Below, piece by piece: positions 37,936-48,404 of a stretch of 64,000 bases of DNA. The translations under genes were made by a program, and so were the position numbers. The stretch is taken from the NCBI RefSeq assembly GCF_000737595.1, contig NZ_CP006271.1, positions 1,364,001-1,428,000 of the forward strand, in the 5' to 3' direction. The stretch's first letter is position 1, and each line of letters opens with the position of its first letter. The notes beneath the pieces are model-generated. The model searched no databases and was not told where the DNA came from. It saw only the letters and a program-made list of their open reading frames with translations. This DNA is from Synechococcus sp. KORDI-52. Its GTDB lineage: Bacteria > Cyanobacteriota > Cyanobacteriia > PCC-6307 > Cyanobiaceae.

Positions 37936-38825
37936 TGCGGCAGCGTCGTCTTCTGGTTCAGGTTGGTTTCGCGGCTGTTCTGATGGGCCTGCTGGCTCTG
38001 TTGGTCAACAACCTTGCCGTCAATCTGATTCGGACGGGCTTGGGACTGGGTTTTGGCTGGCTGGGTCGACCGGCAGGTTTTGCTCTGGCGGAAACAGCTC
38101 TCCCCTATGCCCCATCCGACAGCTACCTCTGGGCCCTGACCATCGGTTGGCTCAACAGCCTCAAGGTGATCGCGGCTGGTCTGGTCTTGGCCACCGTCCT
38201 GGGTGTGGCTGCTGGTGCAGCCCGCAGCAGCAGCAACCGTCTGCTGCGCAGCCTGGCCGGGGGCTATGTGGCGTTGATTCGTCAGGTTCCTCTGCTCCTG
38301 CAGTTGCTGTTCTGGTACTTCGTTGCCTTCCTTGGCCTTCCGTCGGTGCCGATCGGTGGGTTGATCCGGCTTTCGAATCAGGGCATTCAGTTGTTGGGCC
38401 TGAACCTCAGCGTTGAATTTTGTGCGGTTCTTGTGGGGCTCACGGTGTTCACGGGTGCATCGATTGCCGAGATCGTGCGAGGTGGCATCAACGCGGTACC
38501 GCGGGGCCAGTGGGAGGCCTTCCGCAGCCTTGGGCTTGGGGAAGGGCTTGGGTTGCGTCGCATTGTGTTGCCCCAGGCGCTGCCGGCGATTCTTCCAGCA
38601 CTCACAAGCCAGTACCTCAATCTCGCCAAGAACAGCACCCTGGCGATTGCCGTGGGCTACGCCGATCTCTACGCCGTCAGTGACACCACCATCACCCAAA
38701 CCGGCCGCGCCATTGAAGGCTTCCTGCTGTTGTTGCTCAGCTTTCTGCTGCTGAATCTGTTGATCAGCGGCGGTATGGCTGCCTTGAACCGTGCCGTGCT
38801 GGGTCGTCTTAACAGGAGCCGCTGA
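37935..38825 (+). CDS. Amino-acid ABC importer, permease 1
   Basis: A 296-residue inner-membrane permease of the HisM type with about five helices and the EAA loop VPRGQWEAFRSLGLGEGLGL near residues 190-210, which contacts the ATPase. It resembles NatG/AapQ permeases. Its start overlaps the binding-protein stop by one base and its stop overlaps the next permease start, so the operon is translationally coupled. Confidence 0.92.
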   Translation: MRQRRLLVQVGFAAVLMGLLALLVNNLAVNLIRTGLGLGFGWLGRPAGFALAETALPYAPSDSYLWALTIGWLNSLKVIAAGLVLATVLGVAAGAARSSSNRLLRSLAGGYVALIRQVPLLLQLLFWYFVAFLGLPSVPIGGLIRLSNQGIQLLGLNLSVEFCAVLVGLTVFTGASIAEIVRGGINAVPRGQWEAFRSLGLGEGLGLRRIVLPQALPAILPALTSQYLNLAKNSTLAIAVGYADLYAVSDTTITQTGRAIEGFLLLLLSFLLLNLLISGGMAALNRAVLGRLNRSR

Positions 38826-39799
38826 TGAACCGTTGGTTGGATCGTGGCATCACCCTGCTGCTGCTGGCTCTGCTCGGATGGACTGGCTGGTCAATGCTGC
38901 ATTGGCTGCTGGTTGGGGCCGACTGGTCTGTGGTGACCACAAATCTGCCGCTGTATGCGGTGGGCAGTTTCCCCGCGGATCAACGTTGGCGTCCGCTGCT
39001 GTGGATGGCTGCACTGATCACGCTCACGCTGCTGACCATCGCCGGCCCGAAGCGTGGCTGGGTTCGCCGTTGGTTGCCGTTGCTCTGGATCGTGATGGCA
39101 CCGTTGGGGGTCTGGCTCTTGGCCGGAGGTTTGGGCTTGCTGCCGGTGGGGACGCGCAGTTGGGGTGGTCTGACGCTCACGCTGCTGCTCACGGGAGGCA
39201 GTGGAGCTTTGGCGCTTCCGTTGGGGATCCTCCTGGCCCTCGGCCGGCGCAGTGAGCTGCCGGTGCTGCGTTGGAGCAGCGCCGCCTACATCGAGTTGAT
39301 GCGGGCTGTGCCGTTGATTGCGGTTCTGTTCTTTGGACAACTGCTGATCCCGTTGTTCCTGCCGCCAGGGCTTGAGATCAATCGAGTTCTGCGGGCGGTC
39401 GTGGCCTTCGCCTTGTTTGCAGCGGCCTACATCGCAGAGGATGTGCGCGGCGGTTTGCAAGCGATTCCTCCCACCCAGCGGGAAGCCGCAGCCGTGCTGG
39501 GCCTGTCGCCACGCCAAGTGCTGCAACTGGTGGTGCTGCCTCAGGCGCTGCGGGTTGCACTTCCATCGCTCACCAACCAGGCGGTGGGTCTGCTGCAAAA
39601 CACAAGCCTGATGGCCATTCTCGGTTTGGTGGAATTGCTGGGCATCAGCCGCAGCCTGTTGGCGAATCCTGCGTTCATCGGCCGCTATTTGGAGGTGTAT
39701 CTCTGGCTTGCTGCGGTTTACTGGCTGGCGTGTACGGCCATGGCGCTGCTGGCCCGCCACCTGGAAGTTCAGCTTGACCCTGCCCGCTCCGCTTCATGA
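38825..39799 (+). CDS. Amino-acid ABC importer, permease 2
   Basis: A 324-residue inner-membrane permease paired with permease 1, resembling NatH/AapM. It has several extra N-terminal helices before the HisM-like core and the EAA motif IPPTQREAAAVLGLSPRQVL near residues 218-238. The ABC ATPase gene overlaps its last four bases. Confidence 0.92.
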   Translation: MNRWLDRGITLLLLALLGWTGWSMLHWLLVGADWSVVTTNLPLYAVGSFPADQRWRPLLWMAALITLTLLTIAGPKRGWVRRWLPLLWIVMAPLGVWLLAGGLGLLPVGTRSWGGLTLTLLLTGGSGALALPLGILLALGRRSELPVLRWSSAAYIELMRAVPLIAVLFFGQLLIPLFLPPGLEINRVLRAVVAFALFAAAYIAEDVRGGLQAIPPTQREAAAVLGLSPRQVLQLVVLPQALRVALPSLTNQAVGLLQNTSLMAILGLVELLGISRSLLANPAFIGRYLEVYLWLAAVYWLACTAMALLARHLEVQLDPARSAS

Positions 39800-40539
39800 C
39801 TGTCGCCATTCGAGCCACTGATCTGGTCAAGAGCTATTCCCAGGGGGTGAGAGCTCTCGATGGCGTCACCCTTGAGGTGAACAGCGGTGAAGTGCTTGTG
39901 GTGATGGGGCCTTCCGGGTCCGGCAAGAGCACGCTGATTCGTACGTTCAATGGTCTGGAGTCGCTGGATGGCGGAGCTCTGGATGTGCTCGGCGTTCCCT
40001 TGGATTCCACCCATGGGGAACGTCAGGTGCGGGCGATTCGCAAGCGTGTGGGGATGGTGTTTCAGCAGTTCAACCTGTTTCCCCACCTTTCCATCCTCGA
40101 CAACATCACCCTGGCTCCGATCAAGGTGCAACAGCGCGCCAAGGCTGATGCGGAGCAGCGGGCCATGGAGCTCCTTGACCAGATGGGCATTCGCGAGCAG
40201 GCCCACAAGTACCCGGCGCAACTCAGTGGTGGTCAGCAGCAGCGGGTGGCGATCGCCCGAGCTCTGGCTTTGGATCCTGAGGTGATGCTGTTTGATGAGC
40301 CCACCAGCGCCTTGGATCCGGAGCGGGTGAAGGAAGTGCTGGATGCGATGCGCCAGTTGGCCAAGGGCGGTATGACGATGGTGGTGGTGACCCACGAACT
40401 GGGTTTTGCTCGTGAGGTGGCGGATCGGGTGATGTTCATGGATCGGGGGCAGGTGGTGGAGACCTCCGACCCCGAGACGTTTTTCACAAATGCCAGAGAA
40501 GAACGCAGCCGGAGATTCCTGAACCAAATGCAGCACTAG
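39796..40539 (+). CDS. Amino-acid ABC importer, ATP-binding protein
   Basis: A 247-residue ATPase that powers the importer encoded just upstream. All motifs are intact: Walker A GPSGSGKST, signature LSGGQQQRVAIARAL, Walker B VMLFDEPTSALDPE and the switch His in VVTHELGFA. It resembles GlnQ/BgtA/AapP. The start overlaps the permease stop by four bases (ATGA). Together with the three preceding genes it forms a complete polar or general amino-acid uptake system. Confidence 0.95.
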   Translation: MTVAIRATDLVKSYSQGVRALDGVTLEVNSGEVLVVMGPSGSGKSTLIRTFNGLESLDGGALDVLGVPLDSTHGERQVRAIRKRVGMVFQQFNLFPHLSILDNITLAPIKVQQRAKADAEQRAMELLDQMGIREQAHKYPAQLSGGQQQRVAIARALALDPEVMLFDEPTSALDPERVKEVLDAMRQLAKGGMTMVVVTHELGFAREVADRVMFMDRGQVVETSDPETFFTNAREERSRRFLNQMQH

Positions 40540-40579
40540 AACAACGTTGCTCTTTGACGAAGCGCTTTGACGACTGCCG

Positions 40580-40915
40580 TCAGGCCGAGAGGCGTTGTTT
40601 GCGGGCGTTCTCAGGCTTTTCGCTGTTCCCTTGGGGGAGAGGTTGCTTGGTTGTTGATCGCCTCAACATCCGTCTGTGTCCTTGTCCCTTCCAGTGCAAA
40701 TAAGCGGTGACACTGACCAACCAAAACGCCACAAAAGCGAGGGTGAGCGCCAGGCCGTGCATCTGATAAAAGGTCAGCACGATGTGGATGGACAGGGCAG
40801 CGGAGCCCAACAACAGGAGCGTGTTGCTCAAGAGTGAAACGATGGCTGCTTTGAATGACTTCAACGCTGCCGCCTCGTTCCGCCTGACGTTACCGAGCCT
40901 GATTGTCTTTGCCAT
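40580..40915 (-). CDS. Small two-helix membrane protein
   Basis: A 111-residue protein from ATG 40915 (MAKTIRLGNVRRNEAAALKS) with two hydrophobic helices: about 25-50 (IVSLLSNTLLLLGSAALSIH) and 60-80. A basic, hydrophilic C-terminus follows. No family is recognised. A longer upstream frame exists but the chosen Met leads directly into the helices. It lies just past the importer operon on the opposite strand. Confidence 0.55.
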   Translation of the reverse strand: MAKTIRLGNVRRNEAAALKSFKAAIVSLLSNTLLLLGSAALSIHIVLTFYQMHGLALTLAFVAFWLVSVTAYLHWKGQGHRRMLRRSTTKQPLPQGNSEKPENARKQRLSA

Positions 40916-40969
40916 CCCCTGCGATGTCCTGTGGACCACCTTCACTTGGCTTGGTTGACCTCTCGACAA

Positions 40970-41002
40970 TTAAAAAACCCCTCCCTGCAGGGGAGGGGAT
41001 GG
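40970..41002 (-). terminator. Rho-independent terminator after the cyAbrB gene
   Basis: On the minus strand the stem cccctcccc/ggggagggg-type hairpin is followed by six T. It lies about 40 bases downstream of the cyAbrB stop. Confidence 0.88.
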
Positions 41003-41038
41003 CTAGAGGTTCGATGCCTCAGCCGATGAATCCGCAGC

Positions 41039-41428
41039 TCACTCGTCCACCTGATCGGCGGCTTCGCTGTGCTCTGCAGCTGCACCGGTGGGAATCAAAC
41101 GAATGGCCTTTTTGCCGAGCTTGATTTCAAATTCATCCCCGGGCTCCAGGTTCAGCATGGCGGTGTAGGCCTTGCCGATCAGAAGATTGCCGTTGCCTTG
41201 CACCTTGGCGATGTAGCTCAGCTTGCGACCACCTTTGCCGATTGCGGCACCGCCGCTGCTCAAATTGACACCTTTGGCTTCGAGCAGCGCCTCATAGAAG
41301 GCTGTGAAATTCAGGCGATCGCCGCCGTCTTTCTTGTCAGAGACGTAGCCACAAGCTCTCACCAGATCGGATTTGGAGACATCTCCAAGATCTTTGACCT
41401 TGGCGAGAAGCTCTGAACCAGTCAGCAT
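41039..41428 (-). CDS. cyAbrB-type transcriptional regulator
   Basis: A 129-residue cyanobacterial AbrB-like protein. The N-terminal half (TGSELLAKVKDLGDVSKSDL, then CGYVSDKKDGGDRLNFTAFY) and the C-terminal AbrB-like swapped-hairpin part (GNGNLLIGKAYTAMLNLEPG, then EFEIKLGKKAIRLI) are in the cyanobacterial order, reversed compared with Bacillus AbrB. cyAbrB proteins bind DNA broadly and tune carbon and nitrogen genes. It is monocistronic, ended by its own terminator. Confidence 0.93.
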   Translation of the reverse strand: MLTGSELLAKVKDLGDVSKSDLVRACGYVSDKKDGGDRLNFTAFYEALLEAKGVNLSSGGAAIGKGGRKLSYIAKVQGNGNLLIGKAYTAMLNLEPGDEFEIKLGKKAIRLIPTGAAAEHSEAADQVDE

Positions 41429-41674
41429 TGCGATTGCAACTCATTGGATGAGTAATTCATAACTGATTGGCGTGCTGGGTGTCAATCAGATGGCTCAATA
41501 TTTTTGTGGCTAAGTGGCCTCTTTGTTGGTCATCTGGAGTGGGTCTCTGTGGTCTGACTCTTGAGACTGCTCTCCTGTCATGAACCTTGAGGGGGAAATC
41601 TTGCGTCCTGTGCCGTGTTTTCAGCGGCTGGATCATTCCAGGGGCTGTTGTATCCCTATGCCTTTCGGACTGTT

Positions 41675-41848
41675 TCAGGGCTCGCCAATGATCGTGTAGT
41701 CGACACGATCATCGTCAGAACAGCAGAAATCGGCGTAATACCGCTCAAGTTCATCGTATGCAGCGTCGTAGCTGGCGAAACGCAGCCGCGTCAGATGGTC
41801 TTCCGTTCCGTCGCTGCGCACGATGCGATGGCCTGAAGCTGGGAGCAT
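41675..41848 (-). CDS. 57-residue conserved-looking small protein
   Basis: A short acidic protein, MLPASGHRIVRSDGTEDHLT at the start and ending in YTIIGEP. It contains RFASYDAAYDELERYYADF and a CCSDDDR motif. The pattern, with an amphipathic Tyr-rich helix followed by paired Cys, is one I associate with small proteins of marine picocyanobacteria, but I cannot name a family. It is divergent from the AEC permease, 78 bases away. Confidence 0.6.
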   Translation of the reverse strand: MLPASGHRIVRSDGTEDHLTRLRFASYDAAYDELERYYADFCCSDDDRVDYTIIGEP

Positions 41849-41926
41849 TGACTGAGTGAATGGAGACGGTGGTTTTGATAGCGCTGATGCGTGAGCTGCC
41901 TCGGGTTTCTAGGGTCCTGATCTGAG

Positions 41927-42841
41927 GTGGAGATGCCGATGCTTCGGTTTTTGCTGGAGCTTGTGCCCTCTCTGCTGATTGGGTTTTGGGCTGGACGACA
42001 CCATCAAACCCTCTCCACCCGCTTTGCATCACCGTTGGTGAGGTTCGGGGTCCCGATCAGTGTGATGGGCCTGCTGTTGAAGGGAGGGCTGAGCGGTGAC
42101 ATGTTGCAGGCCGCAGGGCTTGCGGTTCTGGCCATGGGCCTGGTTCTGGTGGGGGCTTCGCGTGTGCCGGGATGGGATCAGCTGGCCTCTCCCACACTGC
42201 GTTTGGGCTGTTGCACGGGCAACACGGCCTATTTCGGGGTGCCTCTCGCCTTGGCCTTTCTGCCCGACGAGGCCCTTCCCATCAGCATTGGTTACGACCT
42301 TGGGGCAACACTGTTGATCTGGAGCCTTGGGCCGATGTTGATCGCGTCGCAGGCCGACGGATCGCAACGGCTGCACGATGTGCTGCGCAACGTTGTGGCC
42401 AGCCCGGCAACCCGAGGTCTCATCGGGGCTCTTCTGGTTCAGGCAACCCCCTGGTCTGCACGGGTGGCCGACGCCTTGTGGTGGCCTTCCCGCCTGGTGA
42501 TCATGCTGGCTCTGATCGTGGTGGGCATGCGCCTCGGCTGCATTCATCGCCAGGGAATCACTCCGGCAGCTCGTCCGTTGCAGCTGCTGAGGCCACTGAT
42601 GGCCAAACTTCTGCTGTATCCGTTGCTCCTGCTGTCGCTTGCGTTTCTGCTGCGGTTCGATCCGCTGATGGTGCAGGCGGTTGCCTTGCAGGGGGCGGCG
42701 CCGACAGCAATTTCACTGCTGTTGATTGCAGAGTCTGTGGGAGCTGATCAGGAGCGGGCTGCCGGTCTTGTGTTCTGGAGCACGCTGCTGGCGTTGTTCA
42801 CCGCGCCCGCATGGGGCGTGCTGCTGGCATCTCAGTTCTGA
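41927..42841 (+). CDS. AEC-family (auxin efflux carrier-like) permease
   Basis: A 304-residue inner-membrane protein with about ten helices in two inverted repeats. The conserved central helix break appears as CCTGNTAYFGVPLALAFLPD. The family transports small organic anions such as malate or malonate; the substrate here is unknown. Starts at 41927, 41933 and 41939 are all possible. Its 3' end overlaps the convergent AlkB-like gene by ten bases. Confidence 0.88.
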   Translation: MEMPMLRFLLELVPSLLIGFWAGRHHQTLSTRFASPLVRFGVPISVMGLLLKGGLSGDMLQAAGLAVLAMGLVLVGASRVPGWDQLASPTLRLGCCTGNTAYFGVPLALAFLPDEALPISIGYDLGATLLIWSLGPMLIASQADGSQRLHDVLRNVVASPATRGLIGALLVQATPWSARVADALWWPSRLVIMLALIVVGMRLGCIHRQGITPAARPLQLLRPLMAKLLLYPLLLLSLAFLLRFDPLMVQAVALQGAAPTAISLLLIAESVGADQERAAGLVFWSTLLALFTAPAWGVLLASQF

Positions 42842-43416
42842 AAACGGCGGAAGGTGAGATTGATTCGCATGGTCTGCACTTTTCGTCGTTGGGGCACGCA
42901 GTGCATCCATCGGCTCTGACACCCCGGGTGCATCACCAGCAGGTCACCATCAGCCAGCGGCACCGACATCCGATGTTGGGGAATGTTGCGATGGCGGAGC
43001 TGAAAATCCCGCGTTGCTCCGAATGAAAGGGACGCAATCGGAGCCCGCTGATCAATTTCAGGCTCGTCGTCTGCGTGCCAGCCCATGCGGTCTTCCCCAT
43101 GGCGATACTGATTAAGCAAGCATCCGTTGAATTCGCACGTACAGGTGTCATTCACCCGGTTCAGCAATGGCTGGAACCATGCAGGCCAGCCACAGCCGCT
43201 GTGCAGGGTGCCGCTGTACCGATATTGGATTCCTTCGCTGGCTAGAAATGCCGTCATTCGGGGAACGGGGTGGCGCTTGCCAAAGACCCTCACGACCGGC
43301 TGTTGCCACTGGAGTTGTTGTTCAAGTTGGTGGTGCCAGACCCTTGCTTCATTGGTCTGAAGCCATCCCTGATGCAGCGACCAGTCCGTGTCAAGAGCGG
43401 CTGGATTGACGTTCAT
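42832..43416 (-). CDS. AlkB-like 2-oxoglutarate/Fe(II) dioxygenase
   Basis: About 194 residues from ATG 43416 (MNVNPAALDTDWSLHQGWL). The Fe(II) ligands are in MGWHADDEPEID (His and Asp) and the later His of SRWMHCVPQ; the 2-oxoglutarate-binding Arg lies in MRINLTFR. NQYRHGEDRMGWHADDE is typical of AlkB proteins, which remove methyl groups from DNA or RNA bases. A DNA or RNA repair role is expected from the family. Confidence 0.9.
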   Translation of the reverse strand: MNVNPAALDTDWSLHQGWLQTNEARVWHHQLEQQLQWQQPVVRVFGKRHPVPRMTAFLASEGIQYRYSGTLHSGCGWPAWFQPLLNRVNDTCTCEFNGCLLNQYRHGEDRMGWHADDEPEIDQRAPIASLSFGATRDFQLRHRNIPQHRMSVPLADGDLLVMHPGCQSRWMHCVPQRRKVQTMRINLTFRRFQN

Positions 43417-43475
43417 TCGTGACGTCGGATGACGAGGTCGGTTCCTTAACGAGACTGTCCCATACATTCGGAGGC

Positions 43476-43793
43476 ATGGGAGCCCGAATCAGCCAAGACG
43501 AATTCCTCAAACGCGCTGCTCAGCGTTTCGGCGATCAATTTGATTACAGCGAGATTCGTTGGCGCAGCTATAAAAGTCCTGTTCAAATCCGTTGCAAGGC
43601 CCATCCGGTTCAGTTGATCACAATCACGCCGGAAAAGCACCTCCAAACCCTGGGTGGATGCCGTCACTGCCTTCGCGAGAGGCGCATTGCCTCCTTGGAG
43701 CGGGAACTCAATCGCAAGGCCGCAGAGCGTCCGGATTCCATCTCAGTTGATCCATCCGCACATCTGGAAGCCAGCCCGAAACGGAACAGCTAA
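43476..43793 (+). CDS. Small zinc-ribbon-like protein
   Basis: About 105 residues from ATG 43476 (MGARISQDEFLKRAAQRFGD). The pattern FDYSEIRWRSYKSPVQIRC, then HPV..ITPEKHLQ and GGCRHCLRER resembles the treble-clef/zinc-ribbon module often attached to phage and cyanobacterial endonucleases (DUF723-like). No nuclease domain is attached, so the function is unknown. It is divergent from the AlkB-like gene. Confidence 0.65.
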   Translation: MGARISQDEFLKRAAQRFGDQFDYSEIRWRSYKSPVQIRCKAHPVQLITITPEKHLQTLGGCRHCLRERRIASLERELNRKAAERPDSISVDPSAHLEASPKRNS

Positions 43794-43832
43794 CACCCCT
43801 TCTGATGAGGTGTCTCAGGTGCATGGGACGGA

Positions 43833-44726
43833 TCAGGCCCCCAGGCTGACCCGCTGATAACAGAACCAGAGCCACTGTTGAAACAGCAGGTTTCGGTGGG
43901 ACCGCCAGAGGGTTTTGGGTTGCTCGGGATCAAAATTCTCGGGAGGTGGCACATCACCCCTGGCCCGGTCGCGTTCCATTTCTCCAAGGATCCGCCCAAC
44001 GTTGTATTCGGGATGACCCAGATGCATCAGTTGCCGCTGATCCGGGGTTTCGAAAATGGTGTACCCCACCTGCTGCCCGTGGGCGAGCAGACGAAGTCGT
44101 CCATCACGTTCAGCAGCTTCCATGGCGGCATCCGGCAGTCCGGCATGACGGCTTTGGGGGCAGACGAAATGGTCGTCTTGGGTTCCCATCAACGAATGCC
44201 CCGGAACGAGGCTCCGCATCGGGTAAATCCCGAACAGCTTCTTCGAGAAGGCGATTTTGTCGACGCCAGCCAGGTAGGCGAGGGCGAAACCGGCCCAGCA
44301 CAGGCCGAGGGTGCTGGCACAGGTGTGTCGCGCCTCCTCGATCAGCCTGACCAGTTCGGTCCAGTAGCTGACCTGTTCAAAGGGCAGGTGTTCCACGGGG
44401 GCGCCGGTGATGATCAAGCCATCGAGTGGACCTTGGGACAAGGCCTCATCCCAGCTCACATAGAGCTGGTCGAGATGGTTCTGATCCCAGCTCTTGTAGA
44501 TATGGGAATTGAGTCGAATCCAAATCGGTTCGATCTGCAGCACTGAAAGGCCCAGTGGATGCAGCAGGTTGAATTCATACTGCTTGCCCAGCGGCATGAT
44601 GTTGAGGATGCCGATACGCAGGGGCCTGATGTCCTGGCGTTCGGCCTGTTCAGGCTCAATCCAGGAGATCCGGTTGCGTTCAACCTCCGCGATCTTGTGG
44701 TAACTGCCAGGAAGAATCAGCGCCAT
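43833..44726 (-). CDS. metA: Homoserine O-acyltransferase, MetA type
   Basis: A 297-residue enzyme activating homoserine for methionine synthesis by acylation; the acyl donor (succinyl or acetyl) is not certain from sequence. The catalytic Cys is in GLCWAGFALAY, the His in HPEYNVGRIL and the motif LRIGILNIMPLGKQ is near the N-terminus. It sits 17 bases downstream of metY in the same operon. That enzyme uses O-acetylhomoserine, so acetyl transfer is plausible despite the MetA-type fold. Confidence 0.93.
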   Translation of the reverse strand: MALILPGSYHKIAEVERNRISWIEPEQAERQDIRPLRIGILNIMPLGKQYEFNLLHPLGLSVLQIEPIWIRLNSHIYKSWDQNHLDQLYVSWDEALSQGPLDGLIITGAPVEHLPFEQVSYWTELVRLIEEARHTCASTLGLCWAGFALAYLAGVDKIAFSKKLFGIYPMRSLVPGHSLMGTQDDHFVCPQSRHAGLPDAAMEAAERDGRLRLLAHGQQVGYTIFETPDQRQLMHLGHPEYNVGRILGEMERDRARGDVPPPENFDPEQPKTLWRSHRNLLFQQWLWFCYQRVSLGA

Positions 44727-44743
44727 GGATGCTGGGTTGCCAT

Positions 44744-46770
<2,027 letters not shown>

Positions 46771-46813
46771 CCGCTTCCTGGATCACGCCAGGTCTCAGCG
46801 TAGGTGTCGATGC

Positions 46814-47788
46814 TCACCGGTTTGGTGATCTGCTGGCGGGGTTGGCCTGCAGATGCTCCTGGACACTGATGCGCTGCGGCTGGTTGTAGCCCACCGGCAA
46901 CCAAAGATCACCGTCCGCTGCATTGAAGTGGATCTCCCAGTGATACAAACCGGTGTAGGCGGCAGGGTCCTCCCGCATCAGCGAGGCGTAGAGCAGCACC
47001 GCTCGCCCGTAGTAATCGCTGTTGTTGTAGCCCCAGAGGCCGCGGCGAATGTCCTGCAGCCCCCCCCGCCGCACCAGATAGCGCGCTGCCGCCTGGATGG
47101 CGTCATGGGGATCGCGGATGTTCCCAGCGCCAATCCCCGCTTCGGCCCAGGTGGTGGGCAGGAACTGCATGGGGCCCTGGGCATTGGCCACGGAGACGCC
47201 GTCGATGCGTCCCATGCCGGTTTCAACAAGGTTCACGGCCGCCAGAACCTCCCATTCGATCCCCGTCGCTGCCTCGGCCTTGCGGTAGTGGCTGAGAAGC
47301 TTGTCCGCCGGTTCCGGCTGAATGATCCGCCAGGCGGGGAGCATGGTCGGTCCACGGCCACGGCTCATGCGCACGAATTCGCGTCGTGCCGCCAGATGAC
47401 GTTTGGCCACGTTGCGCCAGCGCGGGGGTAAGGCCTTAACGACCTGCTGGGATCTGGGTTGGTCCGTCGACAGGACCCGGTAGATCACCTGCTGTTGATG
47501 GCCGAGATCGGGCAGTGCCTCCGTCGGTGTGGCTGGGTCCCTCAGCGCCCGCTCAACCTCAGCCAGCAGCGTTGCCAGCTCGACAGGGTCGGCGGGCGCC
47601 ACGGGGTACTGCCTGCCGTCTCGCGTTTTGGGCTGGCTCGCTTGGGCTGGGAGCATAACCGCCTCGATCGCAACCGACTCGGTCACCGCCCCCTCGGCTT
47701 CGGCCCGCGGCTGTTTCGGTTTGAGCCACAGCGCCGCCAGCAGGGTTGCGGTGAGAGCCGAGACAACCAGCACGTTGCGGCTGTGCAT
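46814..47788 (-). CDS. Lytic transglycosylase (SLT domain)
   Basis: A 324-residue cell-wall enzyme with an N-terminal membrane anchor or signal peptide (VLVVSALTATLLAALWL). A C-terminal SLT domain carries the catalytic Glu in AVNLVETGMGRIDG and the GPMQFLPTTW motif. It would cleave peptidoglycan glycan strands in the periplasm. A Pro- and Arg-rich spacer links the anchor to the domain. Confidence 0.9.
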   Translation of the reverse strand: MHSRNVLVVSALTATLLAALWLKPKQPRAEAEGAVTESVAIEAVMLPAQASQPKTRDGRQYPVAPADPVELATLLAEVERALRDPATPTEALPDLGHQQQVIYRVLSTDQPRSQQVVKALPPRWRNVAKRHLAARREFVRMSRGRGPTMLPAWRIIQPEPADKLLSHYRKAEAATGIEWEVLAAVNLVETGMGRIDGVSVANAQGPMQFLPTTWAEAGIGAGNIRDPHDAIQAAARYLVRRGGLQDIRRGLWGYNNSDYYGRAVLLYASLMREDPAAYTGLYHWEIHFNAADGDLWLPVGYNQPQRISVQEHLQANPASRSPNR

Positions 47789-47827
47789 GGTGAGGCGGGG
47801 GCACTGTGCAGACCCTACCGGTGCAGT

Positions 47828-48403
47828 TCAGGCAGCAAGGAAGGTGCTGCGGTCATGAAAGTCCGCTTGACGGCCGTGACTGAGGGCCCAATGGCTCAGA
47901 CCGTCCTGCCCGCGGTCGATCACGGCCGTCAGTCCCATGTCCGGGCACACACCTTGCGTCCACCAGGGGGCCAGAGAGATCCTGGCGTCGAGCCGCATCG
48001 AATGGGCTCCGCGTTGCAGCCGCAGCCTGGGGGGCATGCTCAGCTCCTGCCGAGTCTGACCGCTGCGGTAGTCATCGAAGCGATAGATCGCCCAATCGCC
48101 ATTGGCCGCCAGATTCACTTCCCAATAGCGTTGCTCACCAGGGGCGGCGAGAAAGGCCTCGAAACATGTGGTGGTCCAGAGATCATCTTTCCGCTCTCCC
48201 TGTTGAGGACCATCCTTCAGCCCCGTTGGCAGCTTCAGGGCGCCAATGCCCTTGGCAGCTCGGGTCAGAACCCCGTAGCTGAGATCCAGCCAACCCTCCC
48301 GCCTCCAGACCAGCTCGGCGTTGATGTCCACCCCTGCAGGAATGGACCGTTCAAACGGGATCAGGCGGCAGGCCTGACACAGCATCACGGCAGTACGCGC
48401 CAT
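47828..48403 (-). CDS. DOMON-like domain protein
   Basis: A 191-residue protein with a beta-sandwich pattern: DDLWTTTCFEAFLAAPGEQR, YWEVNLAANGDWAIYRFDDY and HWALSHGRQADFHDRSTF. This matches a bacterial family annotated as DOMON-like, which resembles heme- or sugar-binding beta-sandwiches. The actual ligand is unknown. It starts one base after the upstream kinase-like gene's stop, so they are almost certainly one operon. Confidence 0.8.
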   Translation of the reverse strand: MARTAVMLCQACRLIPFERSIPAGVDINAELVWRREGWLDLSYGVLTRAAKGIGALKLPTGLKDGPQQGERKDDLWTTTCFEAFLAAPGEQRYWEVNLAANGDWAIYRFDDYRSGQTRQELSMPPRLRLQRGAHSMRLDARISLAPWWTQGVCPDMGLTAVIDRGQDGLSHWALSHGRQADFHDRSTFLAA

Positions 48404-48404
48404 G

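Noticed and set aside
43794-43832. Hairpin acacc...ggtgt between the zinc-ribbon gene and metA
   Set aside because: The stem is only five pairs and no T-run follows, so it is not a convincing terminator.
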